Shown: one piece after another, positions 35,812 to 43,803 of the stretch | Position numbering within the stretch: position 1 is the stretch's first letter | How the letters are laid out: each line of letters starts with the position of its first letter | Assembly (NCBI GenBank): GCA_029263095.1 | Contig: JAJCYA010000013.1 | Span: 50,478-114,477 of the forward strand | DNA from: Acidimicrobiia bacterium | GTDB lineage: Bacteria; Actinomycetota; Acidimicrobiia; Spongiisociales; UBA11373 | Length of the DNA stretch: 64,000 nucleotides | Direction: 5' to 3' | The notes under the pieces: model-generated | Databases searched by the model: none | The model's input: only the letters and a program-made list of their open reading frames with translations | Told to the model about the DNA's origin: nothing | Translations under genes and position numbers: made by a program

Positions 35812-36533
35812 TCCTCCTTCTCGGAATGGTCGTTTGTCGTGTATTTGCGTGCGGAGTCCGGTTCGTCGTCGTCCGACATGGCCATCCCACGCAGCATCGT
35901 GAGCATTCGATGGATGCCGAGCTTCACGTCGGGATCGCGCATCTCGCGCAGCAGACGGAACATGGACAACTTCTGCGGATCAACGTCTTCGCGGACCATG
36001 CGGGCCGAGCGTTGGAGCATTCGCATCACGTCGGGCTGGGTCATCTCCTTGACCGTGTCGAATATGAGCACGACGTTGTCGCCGAGTGCTTTGATATCGT
36101 CATCGTCGAACGAAGTAACTATGCGGTCGATCACCTCGAGCCCACCCTTCGCGAACGTGAAATAGCCGCGCCGCTCCAATTCGCCGACCCGGTCGATGAG
36201 TAGGGCGAAGGCTTCGCCGGACAGCCCTCCAACATCGTCTGTCAGCGAAGTGAGCGCCTGCAGCATGTCGAGCGCTCGCTCGAGATCAGGAGCGGCTTCG
36301 CTGAACCGCAACGCCAGCGACGCCACCGAGGTGATATCGATCGAGCTCTCGTCGAGTCGCCCTGCGATCTGCTCGTACGCCGATCTGGCGAGCGGGACGG
36401 TCTCGGTGACGAGGTCACCCATGGCTGCTTTGTGTACTCGGTCGAACTCGATGGCTCGCGTGAGTTCCTCGACCTTTTCGGTCAGATCATCGATGCGGGT
36501 GACGAGATCTCGGTCAGTCTTCGTAGCCGTCAT
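35808..36533 (-). CDS. DUF1641 protein
   Basis: A 241-residue cytoplasmic helical protein. Its N-terminus predicts a coiled coil (DRDLVTRIDDLTEKVEELT). The DUF1641 core has LGDNVVLIFDTVKEMTQP and ends in a short acidic tail (DDDEPDSAR). DUF1641 proteins commonly lie next to sulfide:quinone oxidoreductase or formate dehydrogenase-type genes, and here they overlap both neighbours by four bases (36530-36533, 35808-35811). Function unknown; the context ties it to sulfide oxidation. Confidence 0.8.
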   Translation of the reverse strand: MTATKTDRDLVTRIDDLTEKVEELTRAIEFDRVHKAAMGDLVTETVPLARSAYEQIAGRLDESSIDITSVASLALRFSEAAPDLERALDMLQALTSLTDDVGGLSGEAFALLIDRVGELERRGYFTFAKGGLEVIDRIVTSFDDDDIKALGDNVVLIFDTVKEMTQPDVMRMLQRSARMVREDVDPQKLSMFRLLREMRDPDVKLGIHRMLTMLRGMAMSDDDEPDSARKYTTNDHSEKEE

Positions 36534-37762
36534 CCCTCACGCTCCTTTCCTGCCATGAGCATCTCGCTGGGAAGAGGAAGATCCTTGCCCCGGAGCAACG
36601 TGTTCCAGTAGATCCAACGAAACATCATCTTTCCCCAGTGGTTGATCTCAGATTCGCCGAGCAGCGTGAACGGCCCGATTCCCGGGAGCGGGAACTTGCC
36701 CGGCAATGGCTCTGTGTCGTAGTTGAAGTCGATGAGCAGCGCCTTACCAAAGCCGGACTCGATGTAGCAGTTGGCGTGCCCATCGAAGGCCTCGAGCATC
36801 GGAAGCCCCCTGATGCGCCGCAAGAAGTTTGTGGTGAACACCTCGGATGCAAAGTGGACCACCGACCCCGCCTTGGACGTGGGAAGGGCCGCCGAATCGC
36901 CGAGAGCCCAGATGTTCTCGTGACCGTCGGCGAGGAAAGTCGCCTTATCGACCTGTACGTGGTTCAGCTCGTCGCCCAGGCCGGAGGCTCCGACGAATCC
37001 GGCACCCATGTTCACAGGAACCGTGACCAGGAGATCGAACGGAATCTCACGCTCGTCGTATGAAACGAGCACGTTGCGATCGGCATCGACTCGCTCGGGG
37101 TAGTAGTCGGTCTCGGTAAGAACCTTCTTCTCTTCAAGCATATGGCCGAGCTTGGCGCTGGCGACCGGCTTGGTGAATGCCCCGCTTAGCGGTGTGGCGT
37201 AGACGAGTTCCACTCGATCCCGCATGCCGCGCTCTCTGAAGTGCCAATCGGCCAGAAAGGCGAATTCGAGCGGTGCAACTGGGCACTTGTACGGAAGTTC
37301 CATGACGTTTACGACCACACGCCCGCCCTCGAACCGCTGCAGGCGATCGAACAGGGCGACGGCGCCATCGAGCGTGTAGAAGTCGTGGACGGTGTCACGC
37401 CAGGCCGGACCATCGAGGCCCGGCGTCTCGCTCGGCGTGGGGTGGGTCCCGGTGGCAATGATGAGCTCGTCGTATTCGAGATCCGGACCATTCGCCAGCA
37501 ACACGGTCTGCTGGTCGGTATCGATACCCTCGATCTCTGAGATCACCAGGTCGACCCCTTGCGGGATGAAGTCGCGCCGTTCCCGCACGACATCCTGCTC
37601 GTCATACATACCGAACGGAATGAAGAGGAATCCGGGCTGATAGAGGTGGGTCCGATCCTGATCGACGACAGTGATCTGCCAGTCATCGCCGAGTTTGGGA
37701 CGAAGCCGGTTGATGATCATCGTCCCCGCCGTACCAGCGCCGAGGACCACGAGCTTCTTCAC
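36530..37762 (-). CDS. Sulfide:quinone oxidoreductase-like flavoprotein
   Basis: A 410-residue FAD-dependent oxidoreductase. The ADP-binding motif is VVLGAGTAGTMIINRL, and the second FAD motif is IWALGDSAALPTSK. Two cysteines, Cys160 (ELPYKCPVAP) and Cys332 (GHANCYIE), match the two strictly conserved redox cysteines of SQR, which oxidise sulfide and pass electrons to quinone while building polysulfide. The C-terminus (YWNTLLRGKDLPLP) has amphipathic helices that could dock to the membrane. It overlaps the regulator and DUF1641 genes by four bases each. Related FCC flavoproteins are less likely. Confidence 0.8.
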   Translation of the reverse strand: MKKLVVLGAGTAGTMIINRLRPKLGDDWQITVVDQDRTHLYQPGFLFIPFGMYDEQDVVRERRDFIPQGVDLVISEIEGIDTDQQTVLLANGPDLEYDELIIATGTHPTPSETPGLDGPAWRDTVHDFYTLDGAVALFDRLQRFEGGRVVVNVMELPYKCPVAPLEFAFLADWHFRERGMRDRVELVYATPLSGAFTKPVASAKLGHMLEEKKVLTETDYYPERVDADRNVLVSYDEREIPFDLLVTVPVNMGAGFVGASGLGDELNHVQVDKATFLADGHENIWALGDSAALPTSKAGSVVHFASEVFTTNFLRRIRGLPMLEAFDGHANCYIESGFGKALLIDFNYDTEPLPGKFPLPGIGPFTLLGESEINHWGKMMFRWIYWNTLLRGKDLPLPSEMLMAGKEREG

Positions 37763-38523
37763 GATGTGCTCCTTGCTGTTTCGACATCGCCCGCCAGAGA
37801 TGCGATCGCATCGAGGCGGCTTACGAGTTGATTGGCGCTTGCTGCCATATGGGACACGACGACCGCGAACCGTGGAAGCAGGCTCAGAGCCCGATCAAGT
37901 TCGTCCTCATCGAGCCTGAAGACCTCCTCGATGTGGTCGGCCACAAGAACTGCCTCAACACCTAGCCCGGTGGCGATCTCGGCGATCCGCACCGCCTGAG
38001 GAGGCCAGACCTTGGGAGCAACACCCCCGACAATGACCATGCCGAGCAATTCATTGCCCACCCGGATGAAGGAGCGGGCGCATAGGAAATCGAACTGGCT
38101 GGGTCGAAACGCCGGGGTGAGTTCGGGGACGGTTCCGTAGTGAGCCCATGTGTCGATGCACTGCCGGAGCACCGCCGGATGAGACGCCACGGCCGAATAG
38201 AGGCCACAGGGATTGGAGACCTCGGTGAGCGGTTGTCCATCCATCGCGGTGATCACGACCATGGCCCCCAGAGCGTCGGCGGCGAGGTCGGCTATGGCCT
38301 GTATCGCCGACGAGTCCAGCGCCTCGATGAGCGGCCGCTCGGCTGCATTCACGGGCTCGGGCAGAGGATGCTGACCGAGCATCTCGCGGACGGCAGCCTC
38401 CGGGAATCGCCACTGACGCCCCACCTTGACAGCCGGAAGCCGGCCGTCTTCGGCCATCCGATAGATCGTCGACTTATCGACCCTGATGAGGTCCTGGAGG
38501 TCTCTCGTGGTGAGGTAGGTCAT
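37759..38523 (-). CDS. HTH plus PocR-sensor transcriptional regulator
   Basis: A 254-residue regulator. Residues 1-48 are an excisionase/MerR-like helix-turn-helix (MTYLTTRDLQDLI then DKSTIYRMAEDGRLPAVKVG). From about 60 onwards is a PocR-type sensor domain, with cysteines in SNPCGLY, LRQCIDTW and FLCARSF that may bind metal or ligand. It is the first gene of the sulfur operon, ending with an ATGA overlap with the oxidoreductase, so it probably autoregulates. ATG 38523 is preferred because AAGGGCAG lies just upstream. The next upstream Met-rich reading only translates 9-base repeats. Confidence 0.75.
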   Translation of the reverse strand: MTYLTTRDLQDLIRVDKSTIYRMAEDGRLPAVKVGRQWRFPEAAVREMLGQHPLPEPVNAAERPLIEALDSSAIQAIADLAADALGAMVVITAMDGQPLTEVSNPCGLYSAVASHPAVLRQCIDTWAHYGTVPELTPAFRPSQFDFLCARSFIRVGNELLGMVIVGGVAPKVWPPQAVRIAEIATGLGVEAVLVADHIEEVFRLDEDELDRALSLLPRFAVVVSHMAASANQLVSRLDAIASLAGDVETARSTS

Positions 38524-38532
38524 TCTGCCCTT

Positions 38533-38559
38533 CATGCATCTCATGCATCTCATACATCT
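38533..38559. promoter_or_regulatory. Three tandem 9-bp repeats in front of the sulfur-operon regulator
   Basis: CATGCATCT, CATGCATCT and CATACATCT follow each other without spacers 10 to 36 bases upstream of the regulator start (38523, minus strand). More half-sites (TATGCACCG, CATGCATTA) follow to 38597. Evenly spaced direct repeats at this distance look like an operator for a helix-turn-helix regulator, most simply for this gene itself. Confidence 0.5.
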
Positions 38560-38611
38560 AGTGCTTCTTATGCACCGTATGCCGCTCATGCATTAGGCAT
38601 CCAGAGGACAA

Positions 38612-38631
38612 GGTCCCACACCGGTGGGACC
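38612..38631. promoter_or_regulatory. Perfect 8-bp palindrome upstream of the sulfur operon
   Basis: GGTCCCAC and GTGGGACC flank a four-base loop. Together with the 9-bp repeats (38533-38559) it lies in the regulator leader; it could be a second operator or part of the hairpin terminating the thiolase transcript. Confidence 0.5.
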
Positions 38632-38661
38632 AACGCGACTAATCGACAATCGGAAGTTTCA

Positions 38662-38678
38662 GACCCGACGGTCGGGCC
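38662..38678 (-). terminator. Hairpin downstream of the thiolase gene
   Basis: On the minus strand GGCCCGA and TCGGGTC form a 7-bp stem (one G-U pair) with a three-base loop, 29 bases after the thiolase stop and followed by TGAAACTTCC. This is a plausible terminator separating thiolase from the sulfur operon. Confidence 0.45.
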
Positions 38679-38706
38679 TGATCGAGCCTGCCGAACCTAG
38701 AACTCG

Positions 38707-39888
38707 CTAGGCGACCTCAAACAAGCCCGCGGCACCCATTCCGCCACCCACGCACATGGTCGATACGACGTACTTGGCTCCGCGCCGCTTGCCCTCCAAC
38801 AGGGCGTGTCCGACCATCCGGCTGCCGGACATTCCGTACGGGTGCCCGATCGAGATCGACCCACCGTTTACGTTGAGGATCTCGTCGGGGATTCCGAGAC
38901 GGTCTCTGCAATACACGACCTGCACTGCAAACGCCTCGTTGAGCTCCCACAGATCGATGTCCTCGATGGAGAGGTTGAAGCGCTCGAGCAACTTGGGGAC
39001 CGCAAAGACCGGCCCGATGCCCATCTCGTCCGGCGGGCATCCCGCAACCGCCATACCCCTGTAGTACCCGAGCGGCTCGACACCGCGCTTGGCAGCCTCG
39101 GAAGCCTCCATGACCACACACGCCGACGCACCGTCGGACAACTGGCTGGCATTGCCTGCGGTGATCGTCCCGCCGTCGAATACCGGCTTGAGCATCGCCA
39201 GGCCGTCCGGTGTCGTGCCGGGACGATTCCCCTCGTCTTGGGTGAGAGTCACTTCCTCCCTGGACTCCGCACCGGTCTCACGATCCTTCACCATCTTGGT
39301 AGCGGTGACCGGGACGATCTCGTCCAAAAACAGGTCCGCTTCTTGAGCCGCGGCGATTCGCTGCTGACTGGATAGGGCGTACTCGTCCTGAGCCTCGCGC
39401 GAAACGCCGTATCGGTCGGCAACTACCTCCGCCGTTTGCAGCATCGGCATATACATGTTCGGTTGTAGCTCGAGCAGGGCCGGATCCATGGCCCGATAGG
39501 TATTGAAGTGCTCATTCTGAACAAGGCTGATCGACTCGAGGCCACCCCCCACCACGATCGGCATCTCGTCGAACATGACCTGCTTGGCAGCCGTGGCAAC
39601 CGCCATCATTCCCGAAGAACACTGCCGGTCCATCGTCATCCCCGCAACGGTGACGGGCATACCCGACCGCATCGCGATCTGACGGCCGATGTTGACACCG
39701 CTGCTGCCCTGCGTGAGCGCGTTTCCCATGATTACGTCGTCGACTTCGCTCGGATCGACCGAGGCACGCTGCAAGGCCGTCTCTACAGCATGCGATGCCA
39801 GCGATGGCGCCTCGAGATCGTTGAACGCTCCGCGATACGCCTTACCGATTGGAGTACGCGCCGTTGAGGCGATGACTGCTTCCCGCAT
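38707..39888 (-). CDS. Acetyl-CoA acyltransferase (thiolase)
   Basis: Thiolase of 393 residues. The nucleophile Cys90 sits in [11 protein letters not shown]; the second-half residues are [13 protein letters not shown] (His) and the base Cys in [11 protein letters not shown]. Function: beta-ketoacyl-CoA thiolysis or acetoacetyl-CoA formation in fatty-acid metabolism. Length and motifs exclude the FadI-type trifunctional-partner group. ATG at 39888 follows AAGGACATCTCA; the long upstream reading is not used. No beta-oxidation genes are next to it. It is divergent from a lipoprotein gene. Confidence 0.88.
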   Translation of the reverse strand: MREAVIASTARTPIGKAYRGAFNDLEAPSLASHAVETALQRASVDPSEVDDVIMGNALTQGSSGVNIGRQIAMRSGMPVTVAGMTMDRQCSSGMMAVATAAKQVMFDEMPIVVGGGLESISLVQNEHFNTYRAMDPALLELQPNMYMPMLQTAEVVADRYGVSREAQDEYALSSQQRIAAAQEADLFLDEIVPVTATKMVKDRETGAESREEVTLTQDEGNRPGTTPDGLAMLKPVFDGGTITAGNASQLSDGASACVVMEASEAAKRGVEPLGYYRGMAVAGCPPDEMGIGPVFAVPKLLERFNLSIEDIDLWELNEAFAVQVVYCRDRLGIPDEILNVNGGSISIGHPYGMSGSRMVGHALLEGKRRGAKYVVSTMCVGGGMGAAGLFEVA

Positions 39889-40014
39889 TGAGATGTCCTT
39901 TCGTGACTCGGCCCGAGGATACGCCGACCCGTGGGTACTCCCATAACCATCGAACTGGGTTCTGCCATTCCGGATGGGTAACGCCCGCGACGCCAGGCGT
40001 CGTAGAGTTGACCT

Positions 40015-41232
40015 GTGCGGCATATGCGACTCGCTGGTCTCGTGGCAGGCTTCGCCCTGTTCGCCTCGGCGTGCTCGGCCGAGACCGTCCCCACGACCAC
40101 TACTTCGACCTCAGTGGCGGTGACCACCACGACCCAACCCGGCGGGCGAGTCATCTTGGCTGCCAATGGGCTTCCCTTCATCATCGAGGGAGAAAAGGGC
40201 CCGTATGTAGAAGCGCTCCAGTTCTACCTCGTCTGTACGGGGCACGGCCAGCCCTCAGCCGGCGGCGGCGAGGTGACCGTCGACGGCTCCTTCGGTCCCA
40301 TTACGGCGGATGCTGTGGCCTATTACCAGGCAGAGTTGCGGCGCATCCCGACCGGCGATCCGGATGAGGAGACCTTCGCATCGCTCGCCCGCGACTGCCG
40401 CGACGACCGCACGATCGACTTTGCCGAAGGAGTCACCACCACCGAAATAGCCGGCAACACCACTCCCGGCGACGCGGAAGTGTTCATCATCGACGGACGC
40501 GACGGCCAGATTCTCGGTCTCCAGACGACAGATATCGTCGATATCGGCGTCGTCGGAGTAGACGGGTCGGTCGTAGAGAGCAACAACGCCACCGGGTCGT
40601 TCGAAGCCGAGATCACGAAGGCGCAGCAATACCGGATCCAGATCACGGCGGTAGCCGAGACTTCATTCCAGATCACGGTGACGACCAGATCTCCCAACGT
40701 TCTCGTTTCGGACTTCGGCCCGATGAAGCTCACCCCCAACGGTCTGGCGATCGCCGACATCGGCGACAACGTGGAGAACACGATTGCGGTGATTGCCCTT
40801 GTGCTCGATCTCGCATGGTCCGACACCGGATGGGTTAGCGATGTCGCCGGCTGTTCTGGGAGCAATCGCCACATGACGTGGCGCATCCAGGCCGCGGATG
40901 ACGGCGAGAGCCACCCGGCTGTGCTCGAGGTCGACTTTGCCGATCTGGGAGGGACGCCCTTCTTCGCCCAATACGCATACCGCTCGTACGATCTCGCGAT
41001 GCTCGACCCGATAGCCCAGGGTCTCGGCACCGCAGAAGGCTTTACTCTCGGATCGAGCCTGCAAGAGTTCGAAGAGGAGTACGGAGATGCCGAGTTCTTC
41101 GACGAGCTGCGCGGCCTCACCGAGTTCGAGGAGCGGATGGTCGCCGGATTCGAGCTCGGAGACTCGGCCGTCGATCGTCGATCGTGGTATGTCGGGGCAG
41201 GGGACGACGGCTGCCAGGACTTCGACGGCTAG
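40015..41232 (+). CDS. Lipoprotein with peptidoglycan-binding-like domain
   Basis: A 405-residue lipoprotein with a GTG start. The leader ([20 protein letters not shown]) ends in a lipobox, followed by a Thr-rich linker [18 protein letters not shown]. Residues 55-115 resemble a peptidoglycan-binding type 1 repeat: [35 protein letters not shown] and [11 protein letters not shown]. The rest, about 250 residues, is a beta-rich domain with an internal Cys (DVAGCSGS) and no match I recognise. It could anchor to or sense the wall. It is divergent from the thiolase gene. Confidence 0.6.
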   Translation: MRHMRLAGLVAGFALFASACSAETVPTTTTSTSVAVTTTTQPGGRVILAANGLPFIIEGEKGPYVEALQFYLVCTGHGQPSAGGGEVTVDGSFGPITADAVAYYQAELRRIPTGDPDEETFASLARDCRDDRTIDFAEGVTTTEIAGNTTPGDAEVFIIDGRDGQILGLQTTDIVDIGVVGVDGSVVESNNATGSFEAEITKAQQYRIQITAVAETSFQITVTTRSPNVLVSDFGPMKLTPNGLAIADIGDNVENTIAVIALVLDLAWSDTGWVSDVAGCSGSNRHMTWRIQAADDGESHPAVLEVDFADLGGTPFFAQYAYRSYDLAMLDPIAQGLGTAEGFTLGSSLQEFEEEYGDAEFFDELRGLTEFEERMVAGFELGDSAVDRRSWYVGAGDDGCQDFDG

Positions 41233-41337
41233 GCGGCTCGGCCGCCGACGGAGATTCAAGAGACTCTCTGGCCGCAAACCTGAGCGGCGTCGGCGCGGTG
41301 GGGCACACGTCGGCCGTCCCCCCTACTCTGGCAACAG

Positions 41338-42177
41338 ATGTATGAGCTGCTCGATCACACCGAACTGACCGCGCCTGCGCTCATCGCCGCGTTCGACGGC
41401 TGGGTAAGTGCCGGTGCCGCCGGAACTGCAACCGCCGAGCACATCGTCGCCGAGGGTGACGTCATCGCGCGCTTCGAGCCAGACGACCTCTACGACTATC
41501 GGGTTAATCGACCTTCCCTGGAGTTCGTAGACGGCATCTCGACGGAGATTGGATGGCCGGAGACCATCGTGCGGCACCGCAACCTCGATGGGCGCGATCT
41601 GCTTGTGCTCACCGGACCCGAACCGAATTGGAAGTGGCGTGCGTTCGCCGCATCGGTCGCCGACCTGGCCTCCGAGCTCGGGGTGGTCCAGCACGTCTCG
41701 CTCGGAGGTATCCCATGGGCAGCTCCCCACACACGTCCCACGATCGTCGTCACCACTTCCTCTCGCCCCGATCTCCTCGGCGACGACGCCAACCACCCTG
41801 AGGGAGTACTGAGGGTGCCGGCTTCAGTGGTCAGCGCGGTTGGTCACGTGTTGGCGGATCGGGGGATCCCCACCGTCGGGCTGTGGGCCCGGGTACCGCA
41901 CTACGTGGGAGGCGTGTACCACCCGGCAGTGGTGACGCTCGTAGAACGACTGTCGCGCCACCTAGGCGTGAGGATTCCCCTCGGTTCCCTGGTTGACGAC
42001 GCAGCAGAGCAACGCAAGAGCCTCGACGCCGCTATCGACGAGCAGGACGGCGTGGCGGAGGTCGTCACCCAGCTGGAGACCCTCTACGACGCCCAAGGCG
42101 AGGTCGCGTCCGGAGAGGAGATCGCCGCCGAGATCGAGCGCTTCCTCATTGAAACCGTCGAAGACGAACCGATCTGA
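41338..42177 (+). CDS. PAC2-family protein
   Basis: A 279-residue soluble protein of the PAC2 fold, the family of proteasome assembly chaperone 2. Visible features are the N-terminal ALIAAFDGWVSAGAAGTATAE with a conserved GWxxAG pattern, then LLVLTGPEPNWKW and VVSLGGIPWAAPHTRP-like strands ending in VPHYVGGVYHP. Actinobacterial PAC2 proteins are often linked to the Pup-proteasome system, but no proteasome gene is in this window. The ATG (41338) is the family start. Confidence 0.85.
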   Translation: MYELLDHTELTAPALIAAFDGWVSAGAAGTATAEHIVAEGDVIARFEPDDLYDYRVNRPSLEFVDGISTEIGWPETIVRHRNLDGRDLLVLTGPEPNWKWRAFAASVADLASELGVVQHVSLGGIPWAAPHTRPTIVVTTSSRPDLLGDDANHPEGVLRVPASVVSAVGHVLADRGIPTVGLWARVPHYVGGVYHPAVVTLVERLSRHLGVRIPLGSLVDDAAEQRKSLDAAIDEQDGVAEVVTQLETLYDAQGEVASGEEIAAEIERFLIETVEDEPI

Positions 42178-42257
42178 TCCGGCGGAGACCTCGTTCGATT
42201 CGTCGGGTCACGCAGCCGGCAGAGCTTCTCCGGCTACGGTGATCACCGAGGAAACAC

Positions 42258-42377
42258 ATGGATATCGGTGAACCCAAGAGAGTCTGGGAGTCGGAACCCC
42301 TCGAGGAGGGGGAGCCGGTCCCCCAGTCGCCGCCCGAGCCTCCGCAACAGGAGCAGGAGCCTGTTCCGGCACCGTGA
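42258..42377 (+). CDS. Probable 39-residue Pro/Glu-rich small protein
   Basis: An ATG preceded by GAGGA four bases upstream opens a short frame ending in TGA at 42375-42377. It encodes MDIGEPKRVWESEPLEEGE followed by a Pro/Glu/Gln tract. The start pattern M-x-I-G-E-P is one I have seen in short actinobacterial proteins, and the Pro/Glu ending is characteristic; that memory is not a database match. It lies in a different frame inside the 5' end of the CapA-type gene, so both may be translated from overlapping frames. Confidence 0.55.
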   Translation: MDIGEPKRVWESEPLEEGEPVPQSPPEPPQQEQEPVPAP

Positions 42378-43803
42378 GCTGAGGCGCAGCCTGTTCGTCG
42401 TCTTGACGGCGGCGGTGGCTCTGGCGGCTCCGGCACGGGTCCCTCCGGCACTGGCGGAGTCCGCCCCTCGCTCGTTTACTCTCGCCGCGGCGGGCGATGT
42501 GCTCATCCATTCGAGACTTGCCGATCTGGCGGCGCGGAACGCCACAGAACCCGGCGATTGGGACTTTCGACCGATGATGCAGTCGATCGAGCCCTGGGTG
42601 GCATCGGCCGATTTCTCGATCTGCCATCTCGAGGGGGTCCTGAGCAGCACCAACGATTACCTCTCCTACTACCCGCGTTTCGTAGCTCCCAGCCAGGTAG
42701 CCGAGGCATTGCAATTCGTCGGGTGGGACGCATGCTCGGTGGCGAGCAACCACGTGCTCGATGCCGGAGCCGACGGTGTCGTATCGACCCTCGACCAGTT
42801 GGATGCTCGTGGTATCGGACACTCGGGGATTGCTCGCACACCCGACGAACGACTTCCCAGCCTCTATGAAGTCAACGGCATCGGAGTAGCCCACCTGTCG
42901 TTTACGCAACATTTCAACGGGCTTTCGACTCCCGAGGACCAACCTTGGGTCGCCAACCAACTCGACGTCGAGACGATCCTGTCTGATGCCGGGTGGGCGC
43001 GCGATCAGGGAGCCGAGTTCGTGATCGTCTCGCTGCACTGGGGAGTCGAGTACTCCTCCGACCCTGTTGGGTACCAGCGAACGATCGCGGACGCGCTGCT
43101 GGGGGATCCGGCGATCGATCTCATCCTGGGACACCATCCCCACGTCGTGGAACCGATCGGGATGGTTGGCGACAAATACGTCGTCTACAGCATGGGGAAC
43201 CACATCTCGAATCAACATCCAAGATGGGGCCCCAGCTACTACGCAACCAATGAAGGTCAGTTGCTGTTCATCCATGTGGTGGAGGAAGCCGACAGGCCGG
43301 TCGTCGACAGTATCGATGTCGTACCCACCTGGGTGCGCTTCGACGACCTCCAGGTGTTCGCAGCCCAAGATGCTCTCCGCTTCGGGATCGAACCCGAGCA
43401 CGTCCTCACACAGTCGATCGAGCGCACCATGGAACGGACTCTCCGTCTCGATGCCCCGAACGTCCGCCTGGCACCCGACCCTTGGCCTGCGATCTCGTGC
43501 GACGGCAGGCGGGCCACCATCCTCGGCACCGCCGCCGATGACACCCTGACGGGAACCGACGGGGCGGACGTAATAGTCGGTCGTACAGGTGATGACACGA
43601 TCCAAGCCGGCTCGGGCAACGACATCGTCTGCGCAGGACCGGGCGACGATCGCGTCGATGCGGGAGGCGGCATCGACCGGGTGTACGGCGGAGCGGGATC
43701 AGACATTCTTGGGGGTGGCGGACCGATAAACATCTTCTTTGGTGGTGCCGGCACGGATGTGTGTTCGGGCGTTGCGGTCTTTGTGGCCTGCCAGCTCCCA
43801 TGA
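42268..43803 (+). CDS. CapA-family secreted phosphatase-like protein with RTX-like repeats
   Basis: A protein of up to 511 residues, exported (hydrophobic RRSLFVVLTAAVALAAPARV after an Arg-rich leader). Residues about 65-390 form the CapA/poly-gamma-glutamate-type metallophosphoesterase-like domain: AAAGDVLIHSRL, HLEGVLSS, SNHVLDAGADG, VSLHWGVEYSSD and GHHPHVVEP, holding the Asp/His metal ligands. The last 90 residues are glycine-rich RTX-like repeats (GTDGADVIVG, GSGNDIVCAGPGDD, GGAGSDILGGG) that would bind calcium. Start is uncertain: the GTG at 42268 overlaps a small gene, and a TTG at about 42403 is an alternative. The stop overlaps the next ATG. Confidence 0.78.
   Translation: MNPRESGSRNPSRRGSRSPSRRPSLRNRSRSLFRHRELRRSLFVVLTAAVALAAPARVPPALAESAPRSFTLAAAGDVLIHSRLADLAARNATEPGDWDFRPMMQSIEPWVASADFSICHLEGVLSSTNDYLSYYPRFVAPSQVAEALQFVGWDACSVASNHVLDAGADGVVSTLDQLDARGIGHSGIARTPDERLPSLYEVNGIGVAHLSFTQHFNGLSTPEDQPWVANQLDVETILSDAGWARDQGAEFVIVSLHWGVEYSSDPVGYQRTIADALLGDPAIDLILGHHPHVVEPIGMVGDKYVVYSMGNHISNQHPRWGPSYYATNEGQLLFIHVVEEADRPVVDSIDVVPTWVRFDDLQVFAAQDALRFGIEPEHVLTQSIERTMERTLRLDAPNVRLAPDPWPAISCDGRRATILGTAADDTLTGTDGADVIVGRTGDDTIQAGSGNDIVCAGPGDDRVDAGGGIDRVYGGAGSDILGGGGPINIFFGGAGTDVCSGVAVFVACQLP

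Noticed and set aside
42208..43605. A 465-codon minus-strand open frame
   Set aside because: It is complementary to the CapA-type gene, which has clear metal-ligand motifs, and its product shows no recognisable domain.
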